Under the pieces are notes generated by a model. It did not search any database and was not told the DNA's origin. It saw nothing but the letters and a program-made list of their open reading frames with translations. From Temnothorax longispinosus (Eukaryota > Arthropoda > Insecta > Hymenoptera > Formicidae), in NCBI RefSeq assembly GCF_030848805.1, contig NC_092361.1, positions 682,001-746,000 on the forward strand: 64,000 bases of DNA, given 5' to 3'. This document shows, piece by piece, positions 12,393 to 23,500 of the stretch. The position numbers were made by a program, and so were the translations under genes. Numbering within the stretch: the stretch's first letter is position 1; every line of letters starts with the position of its first letter.

Positions 12393-13563
12393 GTAAATTC
12401 ACGGAATAGGATTTCGTAATGCTCTCTCTCTCTATTGGCTTTCTATATATTCTTCAGATTCTATTCTTCGAAAGAAATCTCACCGAAATAACTGCAAATT
12501 ATTTTTAATATTCAAATTTCAATCAATAATGCTCTTGACATTGCTACATTAAATAATCATGCTAACATTAAGATTTGAGAACATAAATTCTGATATAACA
12601 TATAAAATGGTATGCGTACTGACTTCAACGAAAAGGTAGATGTGGATAAACGGGAAGTGTTGTGAATTAGAAAGGATGTTGCACGGTGGTTATCTGCGAT
12701 CAGTCACGCGTCGAAAAACCGGCAAGCAGTGTGCTTACCTGTGTACTAGTAATTATGTGGCTTTGACCTGTTACGCTATTTAAAAATATTTGTCATATTC
12801 TAATATAGCTCACAAATGCATAATTTTAAATGTGAAAAAGCTATATATACATAGAGAATGATATAAACCGCGAAAAACAGGCGTTTGACATTTTTTATGT
12901 AATATGGAAATTGTAGCGTTATAACGTTTCATCGCTTTGCATTCATTCGTTTCCATCAATGAGAAATCCTGGCGCTCTATTTTCATTGTTTAGCAATGTC
13001 GAGGAAAATGAATATTACACGACAAAAATATTTCTGAGAGGTTACACAACTGGTTGGAATGCCTTACATTTTAAGATGTTATTATCGTGAAATGCGAATT
13101 CTTCCTATAGTTAATTATAGATGCATTTGTCAAAGAGAAATTCTTCAGAAAGGAAAGGTCGTCTTACAGACGTTTTCAAACTAATGCTGTGCGTTGAAAG
13201 CAATCAGCTATTTCACTTAACCAGCCTTGTCTATTTGCGCGAATTCATGCTGCGAACGGACGACATCGTCTGAAAGGAAGAGACGGACAATGCTGGAAAT
13301 CGCTCGCGAATTGATAGAACCGTTATATGCCGTTCGTGCGTGAACATGAGGACAGGAGACCGTTTACTCGCAATTCATCGTTAACTTACATCACGATTTA
13401 TGTTGGCTAAAGCATAAGCCGTTCGAGAGCGTTATCGGGCCAGAAGGAACGTAAAAGTTCAACTTCGCTTGGCCATCGCCACGATGACCATCCTAAATTC
13501 TCTTTACTACACAATGTCGAGACACCCGCACAGAGAGGGTACGAAAACGCCGCGGCGCGCGGG
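12393..13563. other. Non-coding block
   Basis: AT-rich to about 13190, then more CpG-rich up to the tandem duplication. A minus-strand CAG|GTAAGC donor-like motif lies at 12737-12742, but only a weak acceptor 29 bases away would pair with it. An 80-codon minus-strand frame at 13407-13649 runs into the duplicated unit and resembles nothing known. Confidence 0.45.
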
Positions 13564-13930
13564 ATAGAAAATGGTCGGTTCACAGGTCGTGATGAGTCAC
13601 GAAATGACTGTTGTTTTGGCACGTACAAGCGCCAGGTATAAATCAGCAAAGAATTTTAGAATTTTGAGAAGAAACTTCTTCGTAAGGGAAATCGACAAAA
13701 ACTATTCTTATATGAAGATCTTTTGAGGATTTTCTTGGAATAATAGAAAATGGTCGGTTCTCTCACAGGAACGTGATGATTCTGTCGAAATGACTGTTGT
13801 TTTGGCACGTACGTACAAGCGCCAGGTATAAATCAGCAAAGAATTTTAGAATTTTGAGAAGAAACTTCTTCGTAAGGAAAATCGACAAAAACTATTCTTA
13901 TGAAGATCTTTTGAGGAATTTCTTGGAATA
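13564..13930 (+). repeat. Tandem duplication, two units of 179 and 188 bp
   Basis: Copy 1 is 13564-13742 and copy 2 is 13743-13930, directly adjacent and in the same orientation. Most of the unit is identical. The differences are a 4-base insertion in CTCTCAC, a rearranged stretch of about 15 bases near the start, a duplicated GTAC and a 2-base deletion in copy 2. Copy 1 has an AP-1-like TGAGTCA at 13593-13599 that the rearranged stretch removes from copy 2. Both copies keep a TATAAAT word. High similarity implies a recent event. No coding frame or terminal inverted repeats are seen, so this is a local duplication rather than a recognised transposon. Confidence 0.9.
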
Positions 13931-15830
13931 AGCATAATGCATGTAGAAGCCCGCCTGTCGTGAACAAAGCATTCCAATACGTCCATTTTCTCTAAATAAC
14001 AATGTTTTTTTCAAAAAATACAGGATTTTTCTTTTCACGTCAGTCAAACTCTGAGACTGCAGACCTGTGGAGATCGATGGCTTGAACTGACCAATTGCCG
14101 TGCAGTTATTAGACCGTAGGTTATACTGGCAAAGAAAAATACGCCACGGTTGTAATACTGATTTTAAATACGCTTTTATGATTTTTATTACCTGTTGCGG
14201 CGTTGCGTGAAAAATGGTCGTGTAAATCGCTCCGCGATTGGAAAGCAAGGAATAAGAACAAAGATTGTCAAAAATTCGCAACGTAAGATTTTGCGACGCT
14301 TGATTTCACTTCGACATAAACTTTTTGAACGTACAGTATTCGAGAAATTAGGTAAAATTCGATATTGTATCGCATATAAAATATTTTTAATTAGCAGCAA
14401 ACTTTTTGTCTCTTACACTCATAAATTTTTTGATAAATTTATTTTTGAACGAGCAAAAATTTTATGTCTACAAAAATAATTAACTATTTTTTTTAATGGA
14501 AGTTGATCTAAAATTTACATTGAATCGTAACGTGTCACAAATAACTTTATGAGAAACACCTTATGGTTTTGAACGGCTTTTTTGTAGCTCAACATATCGT
14601 ATCTAATAATCGCGAAATTGTGAACTGTACGAGAAATCATGTTGAAACGATGTCAAGGAGATCTACGATAGGCCGTCTCGTTATAGTTGTACATAAAGAC
14701 GTGCTTGAGTGCGCATGCACTCGCGTGCACTTTAAGCACCGCACTAGGCATTAGGAAAATTCACATATCGCAATTTCGATATAATTGACCGTTAATGCGC
14801 ACGGTACAGCCGCGGACCGGTAATTCCGCCGGTAACGCTACGAGAGTTACATGGTGAAGATAAAATAAATACCGCCGAAAAATCGCTGCGGAGAATGTAG
14901 ATTGTATTGGCGCAGTTGCGGCAGAGAATGCAACACGTAACAATAACGTTCGAACAACGCATCGAATGTGTACGATGTATTTCTTCCCTCTCTCCCACTC
15001 TCTCTTTCTCTTTTTCTCTCGCTCGCAGTTGGTGCATGCCGAGCATAAATATTTATAACGTGAGGTAACTTTGCCATTCCGTGTGTCAACGCCGAATCCT
15101 GTCGTCCCTCGCGAACAGCGTTTCATCTGTCTGTTCCTTTTTGCATTTTTAATAACCCATCATGCGTGCTCTCGACTCTGGATCTCTTTCTGCCAGAGAG
15201 CGCTCTCCGCTCCTCCGCTCTCGTCGTACTAGTCGCGATACGTGGATAACGGGGAATAATTTAGTGGCGAAAGCAATATTTCGCAATGCGGCAACGCGGT
15301 CGATGGCGAGTGAACGGCCGCCGGCCGTTAGACCTTAGCGATATTTCCACAGCATCCAGAGAATCTCGGGCGCGATCTCTAGTCAATTCGCGAGCGGCGG
15401 CGGCGCGTTTTCGTTCCCGAGAGATAACTGTTTTCACTGGAAGTAACTGTTCCGGATAAATTACGACTCGTTACAGGAAAGTGGTTATGCACGGGGAGCA
15501 CTGCAATTAAGGCAACTGTACGTTAATGCGCCGCCTCACCCGTGCGCGCGTGCTTGCTCTGCGCTATTTGCTACCGCAAATCTTCGCTGTATATACTAAC
15601 GGTTTATATATCAGTTAACCTAGTCAAGTGGATATATAGTGGACGGTATCCACGGAAAGTAATAATTGTATCTCATTTAACATGTACAATATGACCCAGG
15701 AAAACGTTATACTTGTTGTTAACAAGCATTGAAGCACATTAACACTTTTCATCTGTCTGGCAAAATCTAAATTTATAACCGTAATTTTTAAACATATGAA
15801 GAAATTTTTCTGTTATTTATTTTCTCGCAG
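13931..15830. other. Non-coding block with CpG-rich segment
   Basis: 14560-15600 is rich in CpG and contains overlapping frames on the minus strand (up to 121 codons) that partly translate a CT repeat. I see no conserved domain. The composition would suit a regulatory island or 5' end of a transcript, but no start-site motif convinces me. Confidence 0.4.
14981..15024 (-). repeat. Interrupted (CT)n tract
   Basis: A pyrimidine run of about 44 bases made of CT with single-base interruptions; equivalently a GA tract on the minus strand. Confidence 0.9.
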
Positions 15831-15886
15831 GATATATGTCGCATCATGTAAATACCGTATATACGGTTTATATAGTGGACTGCAAC
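15831..15886 (+). other. Candidate exon, 56 nt
   Basis: A strong 3' splice site ends at 15830: a long T-rich tract from 15806 and then CTCGCAG. A GTGAGC donor follows at 15887, giving a 56-nt exon. Two of three frames are open through it, so it could be coding or non-coding. The internal sequence contains a small ACCGTATATACGGT palindrome. Strong acceptors with a chance donor occur in long introns, so this is a candidate only. Confidence 0.25.
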
Positions 15887-18800
15887 GTGAGCGGAATTTT
15901 TACCGTCTATTAACGGCTATGTCTCGCTGAATGTAACATAAATATAAATGTACTACCGAGGCAAATAAAACCTCAGAATTTATGTGCGTGTACACGCGCG
16001 TGCGAACGTTGCTTATTTTAGTCATGGCTGTTTATATACCGGAAGCACAGTGAGTCACTTGCGGAACGAGTGAAAATGCAATAAAAACGCGATTGTCTAC
16101 ATTCAGTGACGCTACACGTTTTTTTACATTAGGTTAGCATTGGATCACCGTGTGTGACTTCTAGAAAGTGTATTATTGAAACGGAAAGTGGCATAATGAT
16201 CATATTAAACATATGTGAAAGAGGAAATGCAGGTACGACTGCTATAAAATTGCTATAAAACGAATATTTTTTAGTTTATTTTTGATGTTGTAACACATAA
16301 TCTAAAATAATTTCATAGAGGCTATGTTTAACCATTTATTATAACGATTAGAATTAAACAAGATGATTATATTTTTAGCACTTTTTCAAACTTTAATAAT
16401 TTATTATTTATCGGCCATGGCGTGATACAATATGCATTATATTTACTGGGAATCGCTTTTGCTAATGCTATAATGGTTTCAAAGAGGTCAGATATCGAAA
16501 ATTGTATTCATTACAAGCAATCGATATGATATTAGGTATGCGCAATGAAACCATTTAATTGAAAACAATTGTGGTCTGATAGCAAACAATTTAATTATTT
16601 CGAATGACGAAATATATTATCTAAGGTCAAGAGGACAATTATAGGTGCAAATAAGCAGGCGTTGAAATATTGAATTATATTCCCATAATGGCTGAGCGGA
16701 ATGATAAGATGCTGGCAGGTGGCAGGTACGCCACCTGTTACTCAGCTTATCCGATTTGTCTTCGAACATCGTTGTAAGATGGCAACGTTATTATCGACTT
16801 ATCTCTATTTTTAAACCGATCCTTTGATTAATTTAATATCTCTTTTCTAACGAATATGTCGTTCTAGATCTAGAATTAAAAGTATTTGAAAATTGACTTT
16901 TACACATAAATATAAACAAAATATTATTCTTGATTTGATTGACACTTTAATACTTCAATAGTTTATAACTAGAGCTACTAATTGTAAGATATTAAATGGT
17001 GTACGTATAACAGTTTTCGTAATTGTTCTAAATTGTATAATACAATCGATTTCACATTATTTACACTTTACAGGATCCTTAGCTATATAAATGCAAGTGT
17101 GACAATGCGATATTATCCAATTTGGCTGTCAATGATATAATCAAATTATAAGAATAATCGATATCCAAGTTGTTTACCGAAGCAGGCATTTACAATTATT
17201 CTGCAAAGAATTCGATATTCTGCATGTATTTCATATCTTCCATTAATCCACTTAGGATTAACCTAAAGCCAGTATCCGGCTCCGGTTACACGATTTGTCA
17301 ATAATTACTTCGCGGTATTATACATATATCTCCTATATCTATATATGCTATGTAACATCTGATGCCGATCTGCAATTCCCCGTAATGGCGTTTAAACGAT
17401 AAAGCTTCTGAGTACAGATAGAAGCTCTCGATAATCCTCGCAATGCTCAGCATTGACAACTAATCCAACCGGTATGGTACAAAGCCGCTAATTAAAAGGT
17501 ATTTGATCTAATTATACCGAGGTTACCGGAGGTTACCTATCTGAACGTTCGCGTTTCTCTCGCACTTGACTCGCTTGCTCGCGTGACGTTACAGGTTAGA
17601 CAGCTCTGAATTATGTCTACGGACAAGAGAAATTTGTACTTAAAATTATTTTGAAAATTTCATGCAGTTTTCAATACATTGATATCCAAAGACAGCTTCA
17701 ATAGAATAGCTATTTTAAATCCAGTTCTTAATAAGCGAATCGTGGATGATGATAGCGTCTTTCGTTGCGCATCCAGGAAATTCATATTGCAACTAGCAAA
17801 ATGGTTGATTCACTGAAATGCCGTTAAGAGGAGACTTATATTCGTGTAGTCTTCGTACTTATCTTCTTCCGTAGCTGCATGGTTCTTCTTACATTTTGCA
17901 AGAGGATTTAACGGAATCAAGTCTCTGTGGAATTTGTGTCGTTACCGCGAAGCCATGTCAAATATAGCGATCTCCGATATAAGAAAGTTTCTTCTTACTT
18001 TCTTCCTCTAGAGAGTAATTATTTAATTCGCCGCCGTCAACTCGAATCGTCCTTTATTAGCAGTGGCGCGCGATTAGATTCGCGAAGACATGGAAGACGA
18101 ACAAAAGGAGCCTTCCTCTTTACTGAGCGGCTTCCGCGGTTTTTACTCTCTCTCTCGCCGGTTTTTCTCGAGATCCGGCACACGTTTGAGATCTCCTCCT
18201 CGTGCAGCTCTCGGCGAAGTTTCGAGCTGTACGCCGTTCTTTTCGAGTACGTTTGTCGATGTTATCCATGCGGAAAGGCCGCTGAAAGTGTAGCAGCGGC
18301 GCTTTAAGACGCACACACGACGACTCTCGATGGAGACACAGTGAATATTAATACTCGCCCGTAGCCTTTCGGTCGACAGATCTTATCAGCTCGTCTCGCC
18401 TTTCTACCGCTTCCGCCTTTTCCACCGCCGCTTATTAAAGTCGGCTGCTCATTTGCGCGTCCCGAGGGTCTTCTTCTTGTTCAGCCTCTACTTCTTTTCT
18501 ATTCCGCCGTTGTTGACCCCGTTCGATCCGACCGCGAAGGAAGTGTATCTATACTTGGCTCGATTTTCTTACCTTGTTCTCCGCTCTTTATTCCATCTTT
18601 CTCTCCAGATCTCTGCGATCTTTAGTGATTCATCGTGCAACACAACGCGGCAGAATGAGTAATTGTAGAGATCCGGTTTTTCCTTCCCTTTCTAAGAATA
18701 AAATGATGTAACGTCGTTGACAAAGTAAGATACGATATTTTACGTATAAATATGTCGGAATACGTGGAAGATAATGTGACAGTGATAGAAGTTTTAGATT

Positions 18801-20460
18801 GAAATAAAAAATGATAACTTAAAAAAATATAACTCTTGTAAATATAAAAAAATACTGGTATTATTTATGGACGATATTTCTGTACACATATATATATCTG
18901 TATCAAGATATTGGAGAATATTATAGCGTTTTGAAACTATTAGAGAGATTTAAGTGTATAATATTTTTTATTTTATGTAAGAATTTATATTAGAAAAAGC
19001 GCCGCCACTATTTTGCAGAGAGAAATTCGCATTTCTTATATCTTGTGAATACATTATTTTTAAAAATGTATGTACATAAACATTATTTTGTCAGAAAACT
19101 CAGTATTTGTATAAAATATATATTATTTTGTCGTAAATATAAAAAAAAAATCGTGAGAACCGCGCGATACACAATTTACATGATACGTAAGGATGAATAA
19201 AGTAGTTCTGAAAAGTTGGAAAAAATAATGAAAAACAAAATACACGCGCGCTGACAGGGATGAAATCTTCATCGAAAAACCGACGAGGGCGTCTGTCGAC
19301 AGGCAGTGGCAGTCTTCTTTCACGAAACGGGTATAGGCATTCTCGTCGTCGAATCGTAGTGCAATTAATCATCCTCGCGGAAACGCGGGCGGTGTTGGTC
19401 GAAGTTTTTCGATATCCTGAAAGCTTCTTCCCTCCGAGTTGAATTTGCGCGGAAAAGTTTTTGCACGGAGGTTGCCCTGTCCTTCCTTTGCTCCTCGCGA
19501 GCTACCACGGCGGCCTTTCACGGCGGCGGCGAGTCGTTCGCAGATTTCTTCTTTCGGTCAAGTTATCGGGTGAAAAGTCGCTTTTAATAGAGATGGTAAT
19601 TATGAGGGTATCCTGATAAAATATTTATGCCGATACTGCGGACACGCGATAACGGGAACCAGATACTTTGGATCAACTTCGCTGGGGTACTTAGTCAGAG
19701 AGCTGCAGCTTAATGAGATGTTATGTATACGGTGCGAAATTGACTTAAGCTATCAAAATTACTATATTAAAAATATGGACTATGTTGGTACATAGTTTAT
19801 TAAGCTATGAACTATGTTTGTATAAATAAATGCTTAATCGTACATAAATTTATACTTTTTACGATAAAAAAATTATATTACAAGATTGATTAAAAAAGTA
19901 ATTTGTTTTATCAAGATTATGAGCAAAATATAAACTTTACAGTTTGTAGAAATACAGTCCTTGAGGTTGTTATGTTATTTTTTGCATCCTTATAGACATT
20001 CTGTGCTAAAAATACATTGTTCTAAAGTGGTACTTAGTAGGTACTTACTATACTTACCTATGGATAAGAATAGTGGATCGATCGGGCTACTAAAACTCGT
20101 CCGCAAAAAGAACGAGTTGGGCAAATGTTATTAAAGCAGTACGTGGTACAACTCGTTAAGCAAACGACCCTCTAACGCCAAATAAATTAGAGTCGTTGCG
20201 TTCGCGTTGCAGCGGGCCGTTAAAACGACCCGTTCTGTCGTACGTAAATCAAGCAATAAAAGCGTCACGACAATAGGATTAGCGGCAAATTATAAATATC
20301 CCGGCGATTTCCAGTAGGACTATAACTTTGCCCTGGTCCTTGAAGTTACACGCACGATAATGAGCGTCACGCGCGCTCACGCGATGACGCGTTCGCCGAC
20401 TAACTTGCGTGCCGTTAAAAATTCGATGAATTCTGCTTCATCCCTGTCCATCATAATAAC
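15887..20460. other. Non-coding block
   Basis: Mostly AT-rich, with CpG-rich and pyrimidine-rich stretches at 17900-18660 and 19200-19720. The longest frame (126 codons, 17927-18307) is matched by open frames in other phases and on the other strand, with no domain. A weak inverted repeat of 10 bases pairs near 16478 and 16545. At 16717-16738 an 8-bp hairpin contains CAGGTGGC and GCCACCTG. Confidence 0.45.
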
Positions 20461-20488
20461 CGATTTCTCTTTTTGTTTTCAGGTAAGT
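20461..20488 (+). other. Candidate recursive-splice (ratchet) site
   Basis: A pyrimidine tract running from 20463 to 20479 ends in CAG at 20480-20482. It is followed at once by GTAAGT at 20483-20488, a perfect consensus donor. A branch-point-like ATAATAAC lies about 25-30 bases upstream. Established knowledge: in Drosophila long introns, a juxtaposed 3' and 5' splice site of the form (Y)nNCAG|GTAAGT is a ratchet point. It lets the intron be removed in steps while leaving no exon in the mRNA. This is the only site of that quality I found on either strand. It implies plus-strand transcription across the region. Alternatives are a true exon starting at 20483 or chance. Confidence 0.6.
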
Positions 20489-20597
20489 CTCCTCGAAAAT
20501 ACAACAAGCTTGTATCAAGCCGCGTGTCACTCATACCAAACCAATTGAACTACGCTCAACTAGAACTGCACCGTCCAAGCGAGATCTCGACAAGACG
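20483..20597 (+). other. Possible exon linked to the ratchet site
   Basis: If the acceptor at 20482 is used conventionally, a 115-nt exon could end at a second donor, GTAAAG, at 20598. The frame starting at 20483 is open for only 21 codons before a stop, so a coding exon would be terminal or in another phase. In vertebrate recursive splicing, short exons of this kind are defined first and then skipped. Here that is only an inference. Confidence 0.2.
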
Positions 20598-23500
20598 GTA
20601 AAGTATATACGCTCTTCCATCTGTGATATATACGCGAAAAAAAAGGGTCCGTATATATTCGCGAGCAGAGGCGCAGGCTATGCAGCCTGAACTCCTAAAA
20701 TGGTTTCCGGCCGTTTAAAGTTTAAACACTTCGTAAGTCCTTTCCGCTCCTCTGTCCCCGCTTCATAATTCATGGGACGCTTCAAAACTCGCAATGTACG
20801 GCGCAAGTCTAGCTACGTCCCGGTGGTAGTTTTTGTCGCGGAATGTTCTGTTTCTTTCACTTTTCTCGCTACGTGACGCCGAGCAGCTTGCGTCCGTGAA
20901 CGCCGTTAAATCTTCCTAGACATCTACCGAAATTTCCCAGGTAGTTTTACATCTTTCTAAAACATCCTATATGTTTGTTATATTGGATCTTTCGCTGACA
21001 GGTGCAATAAATCGTAATATTTTATTTTCTGAACGTGATTTTAATTTGCTTAAAAACGTATAATATATGGTAAATTTACTGCAACTTTTGAGAAATCTTG
21101 TATCTATATTTTATTATAATAATGTAATATGCAAATAAGTTACTGATAACTGAAAGACTGCTAAGGTCTGAAACAGTAGAAATTAATAATATTGAGAAAA
21201 TAATTTTATATGACCGAACTTATACAATATATGTGATATCAGTAATTATTAAAATATTTGGAACTTGCTATTAAAAATTGCTACACGAAACGGACGTCAA
21301 TGTACGGTGTGCTATCTTGACAAGAAATATTTCTCGTTTCTCGCCATTCGCTCAAGAGGAGACGACTGCTTTTCTTGCGGCGTTCCTCGCTGTGCCAGCG
21401 ACTCGCGCGAGCGCAGCGACTAACTAAAACGAAATACTTTAAGTCATCTCGGTGCCTGGTACCGGCCGATCGCGATAAATTACCGATTGCTTTTTGCGAA
21501 GAATTTGCTACGTCCGAGTACCTTGACTCATTGAGACCGGCGCTGGATGGCGATAAATTAGCAATTTTTTGCATCTCTACGAGAACAGCTCTTGAAACAA
21601 TGGATCACGTTGTACCGCGGTAAACGCGCCTGGTATTCGTCGTATGATGCAAACCAATTTTTCTGTCGTGATAAAAATCTCGTTTTCTTTGGTTTCGCGT
21701 ACTTTACGGCGTCTCTCTGTACTACGGATTATGAAATTACATTTATTCTTCAGATACCGTATACCGTATAAAAGGAATAGACGGGACTGTTTCTTATATT
21801 GAGCGCATAAACAAATGAATAAAATGAAGAAAGTAGGCGAATTTTTTTAAATTTTGTATTTTATCATAAAATTATTTTAGGTACGCAAAAAATATATAGT
21901 TCTGAGATTAAGCTTTAATTTTTCCCGAAGAAAAGATTTTGAAGATAAACAGAAGAAAGCATAATTGAGCTCGAGATTATATGAATGTACTTTTATTACA
22001 AGAGAGTGACTTTATTGCATAGTAATGTAGTACTTTAATACAAAGAAAATATAAATGAATCTCGGCTTCTTTGAGAGTAATGGTTTTAAAGTGGTTGTAA
22101 AAACAAAAGAAAGCAGAAGATAGCACACTCGTTGTAAGTATTATTTGCACAGGTTACGCATTTGCTCGAATTATATGTTACAAAAACTGATATATATAAA
22201 AATACATAACTGTCGTTTTCTTATCAATAAAAGCGATTTCATACATTCCAAAACAACGCAGAATTAACCAATCGCATGCATTGGGATAATGATATATCTA
22301 GTTTTGATTAAACAAAATTAATAAAGCCGTACAAATCTGACATTTACTTGATACGTATACGTTTCTAATTTCACGCGTTCCGTTTATGAAATTTTTGCGC
22401 TAATTACTAATGAATTAATCGAATCTTACGTTTACGGAAATATCTGCAGAGTTAATTTCTCGCGTTTGCTGAAACGCGATAGCACAAACACCGTTCAATC
22501 CCGGGTAAGACACTATAGAGCAGCGTTCTGTACCGAGCTCGTGAAACTTTTAATCCGGCAAAACTCAGTCTGAATCGAATTCGTCGCGCGATTTTAGCGG
22601 CAAAGGGGGTGGGGAGGGGAAAAGCGGAGACTCCACTCGGTGGAAATCATTAATCACCGGTCGTCGGTTCGAAAGTTCGTGCAACTGCGCGAGCAGGTGC
22701 ACGGGGCGCCGCAGGTGCGCCTTACCCTCGCGATGCACCGGATTTCTTCCCGTCCGGGACAGCAGCGAGAGTGCATTAATCGTACCCGCGCCCGTCACTC
22801 TGCTCTCATAATCTACTGGAAACCGGCGTGTCGCCGTAGGTAGGAGCTTCCCCCCCACGACGAGGAAACAAGTTTAAAGCTCGATATTAATAGCGGATTA
22901 CGTGCAGGTACTCAATTTCCGGCCGGACACCCGCGTCGCACCCGAAAAGTTTCGGGAACACGAACCGAATATTAATGAACACGAATGCCGTCGGGGTGCT
23001 TCTTAACCGACCGATCCTCTCACCTTTCTAATGCAATGGAATTCAATTATCTCTTGCTTTATCTGGGACTTAGGATCGCCACAAGTTTTATCCAAAGTAT
23101 GCGTAAGAGCGTTACGCAAAGACAGCCACCGAATATAATCTTAATTTAGACGACAAATGTGAAAATCGACATATATCTGAAACAACATTTTATTGAAATT
23201 AAGTTTTTTTTATTAAATTAAGTTTTTATTATATATACGTTTATGTACCTTTTATTGCAATCCATTAGTTTAACATTTGAATTTCAAAAATGATTATTAT
23301 TAAAATTTTTACTTTATATGGCGATTCTGATAACACATCACGTTATTATCACACAAATTCATGTGCTTTTTATAATACTGCAACAAGTAATTTATTCAAT
23401 TATCAAAAAATTTCTATTTTAATTTCGTGCTTTTCATTTTATTTCGTTGACATTTATTAAAATTTTACCGAATTTTTTAGCGATGTTTTTGCATTGAATA

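Noticed and set aside
20040..20062. Possible minus-strand ratchet site (CCATAG|GTAAGTAT)
   Set aside because: The donor is perfect but the sequence before it lacks a continuous pyrimidine tract, so it is far weaker than the plus-strand site at 20482.
21860..21890. Plus-strand TTTTAG|GTACGC junction
   Set aside because: T-rich DNA here makes the acceptor unsurprising and GTACGC is not a good donor.
22605..22619. Clustered G runs as a G-quadruplex
   Set aside because: Only three G runs of three or more are present; a standard quadruplex needs four.
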